DNA of 64,000 nt from an uncultured Anderseniella sp. (GTDB lineage: Bacteria > Pseudomonadota > Alphaproteobacteria > Rhizobiales > Aestuariivirgaceae), in contig CANKYU010000002.1 of the NCBI GenBank assembly GCA_947488295.1, positions 186,001 through 250,000 of the forward strand, given 5' to 3'. The notes beneath the pieces are model-generated. The model did no database searches and was not told the origin of the DNA. It saw only the letters and a program-made list of their open reading frames with translations. The translations under genes and the position numbers were made by a program. This document shows, one piece after another, positions 63,197 through 64,000 of the stretch (the stretch's first letter is position 1; each line of letters opens with the position of its first letter).

Positions 63197-64000
63197 TTAT
63201 CCCGGCGGCACGACCTCATAGCCTTTTTCTTCCGGTTCATCGTCGACCAGATCATCCGGGAAACCGTCGGCCAGAACGGACAGACCGGTTGCGTCTTCAA
63301 GGCGCCTGATGATGTCATCGGAATTGGCGCGCTGACCATAGCGGGCCTGGCCGTCCTTCATGATGTCGATGATCATCGGCGAGATTTCCAGCGGCACATT
63401 GTTGCGCTCAGCAATGGTCTGGAACAGGCCGATGTCCTTCAGCACCAGGTCGATGGTGAAATTCACATCGCGTGAGCCGTTGAGGATCAGCTGGCTTTCG
63501 GTCTCGTGCACGAACGAGGTTCCGGAAGAAATCTTCATGGCCTCGTAGGTGGTCGCCATGTCCATGCCGGCCGCCTTCATGGTGACCAGCGCTTCGCAGC
63601 AGGTGAGCAGGTTTGCCGTTGCCAGGTAGTTGGTCATGACCTTAAGCGTGGAGGCTGTGCCCAGCGGACCTGTGTGCAGCACGCGGCGGCCCAGAACGGT
63701 GGTCAGCGGCAGGATCTTCTCGAACGTGTCACGCTCACAACCGGCAAAGATCGAGATGTTGCCTGTATCGGCACGGTGGCAGCCGCCCGATACCGGGCAG
63801 TCCACCGGTTCCGCACCCTTGGCTATCACCTTCTCGCCCAGGCGTTTGACCTCCGCCTCGTCGGTAGTCGACATTTCCATCCAGATCTTGCCGGGCGACA
63901 GACCGTCCAGAATGCCGTCCTCGCCCTCCATGACGTCGGCGCATGCCGCCGGAGACGGCAGGCAGGTGATGATCACATCACACATTTCAGCCATTTGTTT
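63197..64000 (-). CDS. Beta-hydroxyacid dehydrogenase (3-hydroxyisobutyrate dehydrogenase type), N-terminus outside window
   Basis: About 268 residues are visible; the frame is open to the window end (preceding codons AAA CAA), so the NAD-binding GxGxxG start is missing. Visible motifs: CDVIITCLPSPAAC, the substrate site DCPVSGGCHRADTGNISIFAG, and the catalytic lysine in GTASTLKVMTNYLATANL. It ends with an acidic tail (DDEPEEKGYEVVPPG). It is the first gene in the visible part of the run with the GcvT-type oxidoreductase and RidA-like gene, suggesting a small catabolic operon. Confidence 0.88.
   Translation of the reverse strand, partial: KQMAEMCDVIITCLPSPAACADVMEGEDGILDGLSPGKIWMEMSTTDEAEVKRLGEKVIAKGAEPVDCPVSGGCHRADTGNISIFAGCERDTFEKILPLTTVLGRRVLHTGPLGTASTLKVMTNYLATANLLTCCEALVTMKAAGMDMATTYEAMKISSGTSFVHETESQLILNGSRDVNFTIDLVLKDIGLFQTIAERNNVPLEISPMIIDIMKDGQARYGQRANSDDIIRRLEDATGLSVLADGFPDDLVDDEPEEKGYEVVPPG

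Overview
The window is GC-rich alphaproteobacterial chromosome, most likely from the Hyphomicrobiales (Rhizobiales) or a close relative. The pointers are: a CcrM-type GANTC methyltransferase beside rnhB; the order mutY-dciA-dsbA-smc; an F0-only ATP synthase operon with a second b-type subunit (atpI-B-E-F'-F) and no F1 genes nearby; the block ctaC-ctaD-ctaB-small membrane protein-ctaG-ctaE-DUF983-SURF1; and an IalB-family protein. Both ends cut genes: a LysR regulator at the left and a 3-hydroxyisobutyrate-dehydrogenase-like gene at the right. I saw no tRNA, rRNA, CRISPR array, insertion sequence or prophage.

Layout. 0-5.2 kb: LysR remainder, AEC and EamA transporters, rnhB, ccrM and an acetyltransferase. 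The ccrM upstream region holds a CtrA-like box and three GANTC sites about one helical turn apart. 5.3-12.1 kb: a patchwork of accessory genes (FosX, DUF1304, ArsR regulator plus Old Yellow Enzyme, GNAT, universal stress protein, TIGR02186 protein plus TSUP permease, a GNAT remnant, an M48 protease) lying between ccrM and mutY. 12.2-18.2 kb: mutY, dciA, dsbA, smc. 18.3-21.1 kb: F0 operon behind a near-consensus promoter, with a hairpin after atpE. 21.2-24.8 kb: ispH, rnhA, peroxiredoxin, DsbD-N-like protein, YqgE. 24.9-32.1 kb (minus strand): a very large GGDEF-EAL membrane protein with a lysine-rich tail, RimJ-like acetyltransferase, M16 protease, thrC. 32.1-38.7 kb (minus strand): aa3-type cytochrome oxidase subunits and assembly factors, including a 54-codon gene. 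39.1-45.3 kb: IalB protein, tldD, HAD, MATE, two DUF937-like paralogues, DUF1127. 45.4-48.3 kb: LysR gene, a cobalamin riboswitch followed by small unrecognised genes, and a membrane-anchored J-domain protein. 48.3-52.6 kb: LysR, ureohydrolase and an amino-acid ABC transporter lacking its ATPase. 52.6-57.3 kb: PAS-GAF-GGDEF diguanylate cyclase, HxlR regulator, flavin-binding PPOX-fold protein, SH3-like secreted protein. 57.3-64 kb (minus strand): a periplasmic PQQ-type dehydrogenase and cytochrome c pair, then a catabolic cluster of a RidA-like fusion, a GcvT/dimethylglycine-dehydrogenase-type flavoprotein and a beta-hydroxyacid dehydrogenase.

The most interesting points are the putative cobalamin-controlled small gene at 46.6-47.0 kb, the helically phased GANTC cluster before ccrM, the apparently leaderless ArsR gene whose operator abuts its start codon, the hairpin that may set subunit c stoichiometry, the histone-tail-like extension on the c-di-GMP protein, and the RidA-like fusion that lacks the family's catalytic arginine. 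All functional calls rest on reading the translated sequence; no database search was run.
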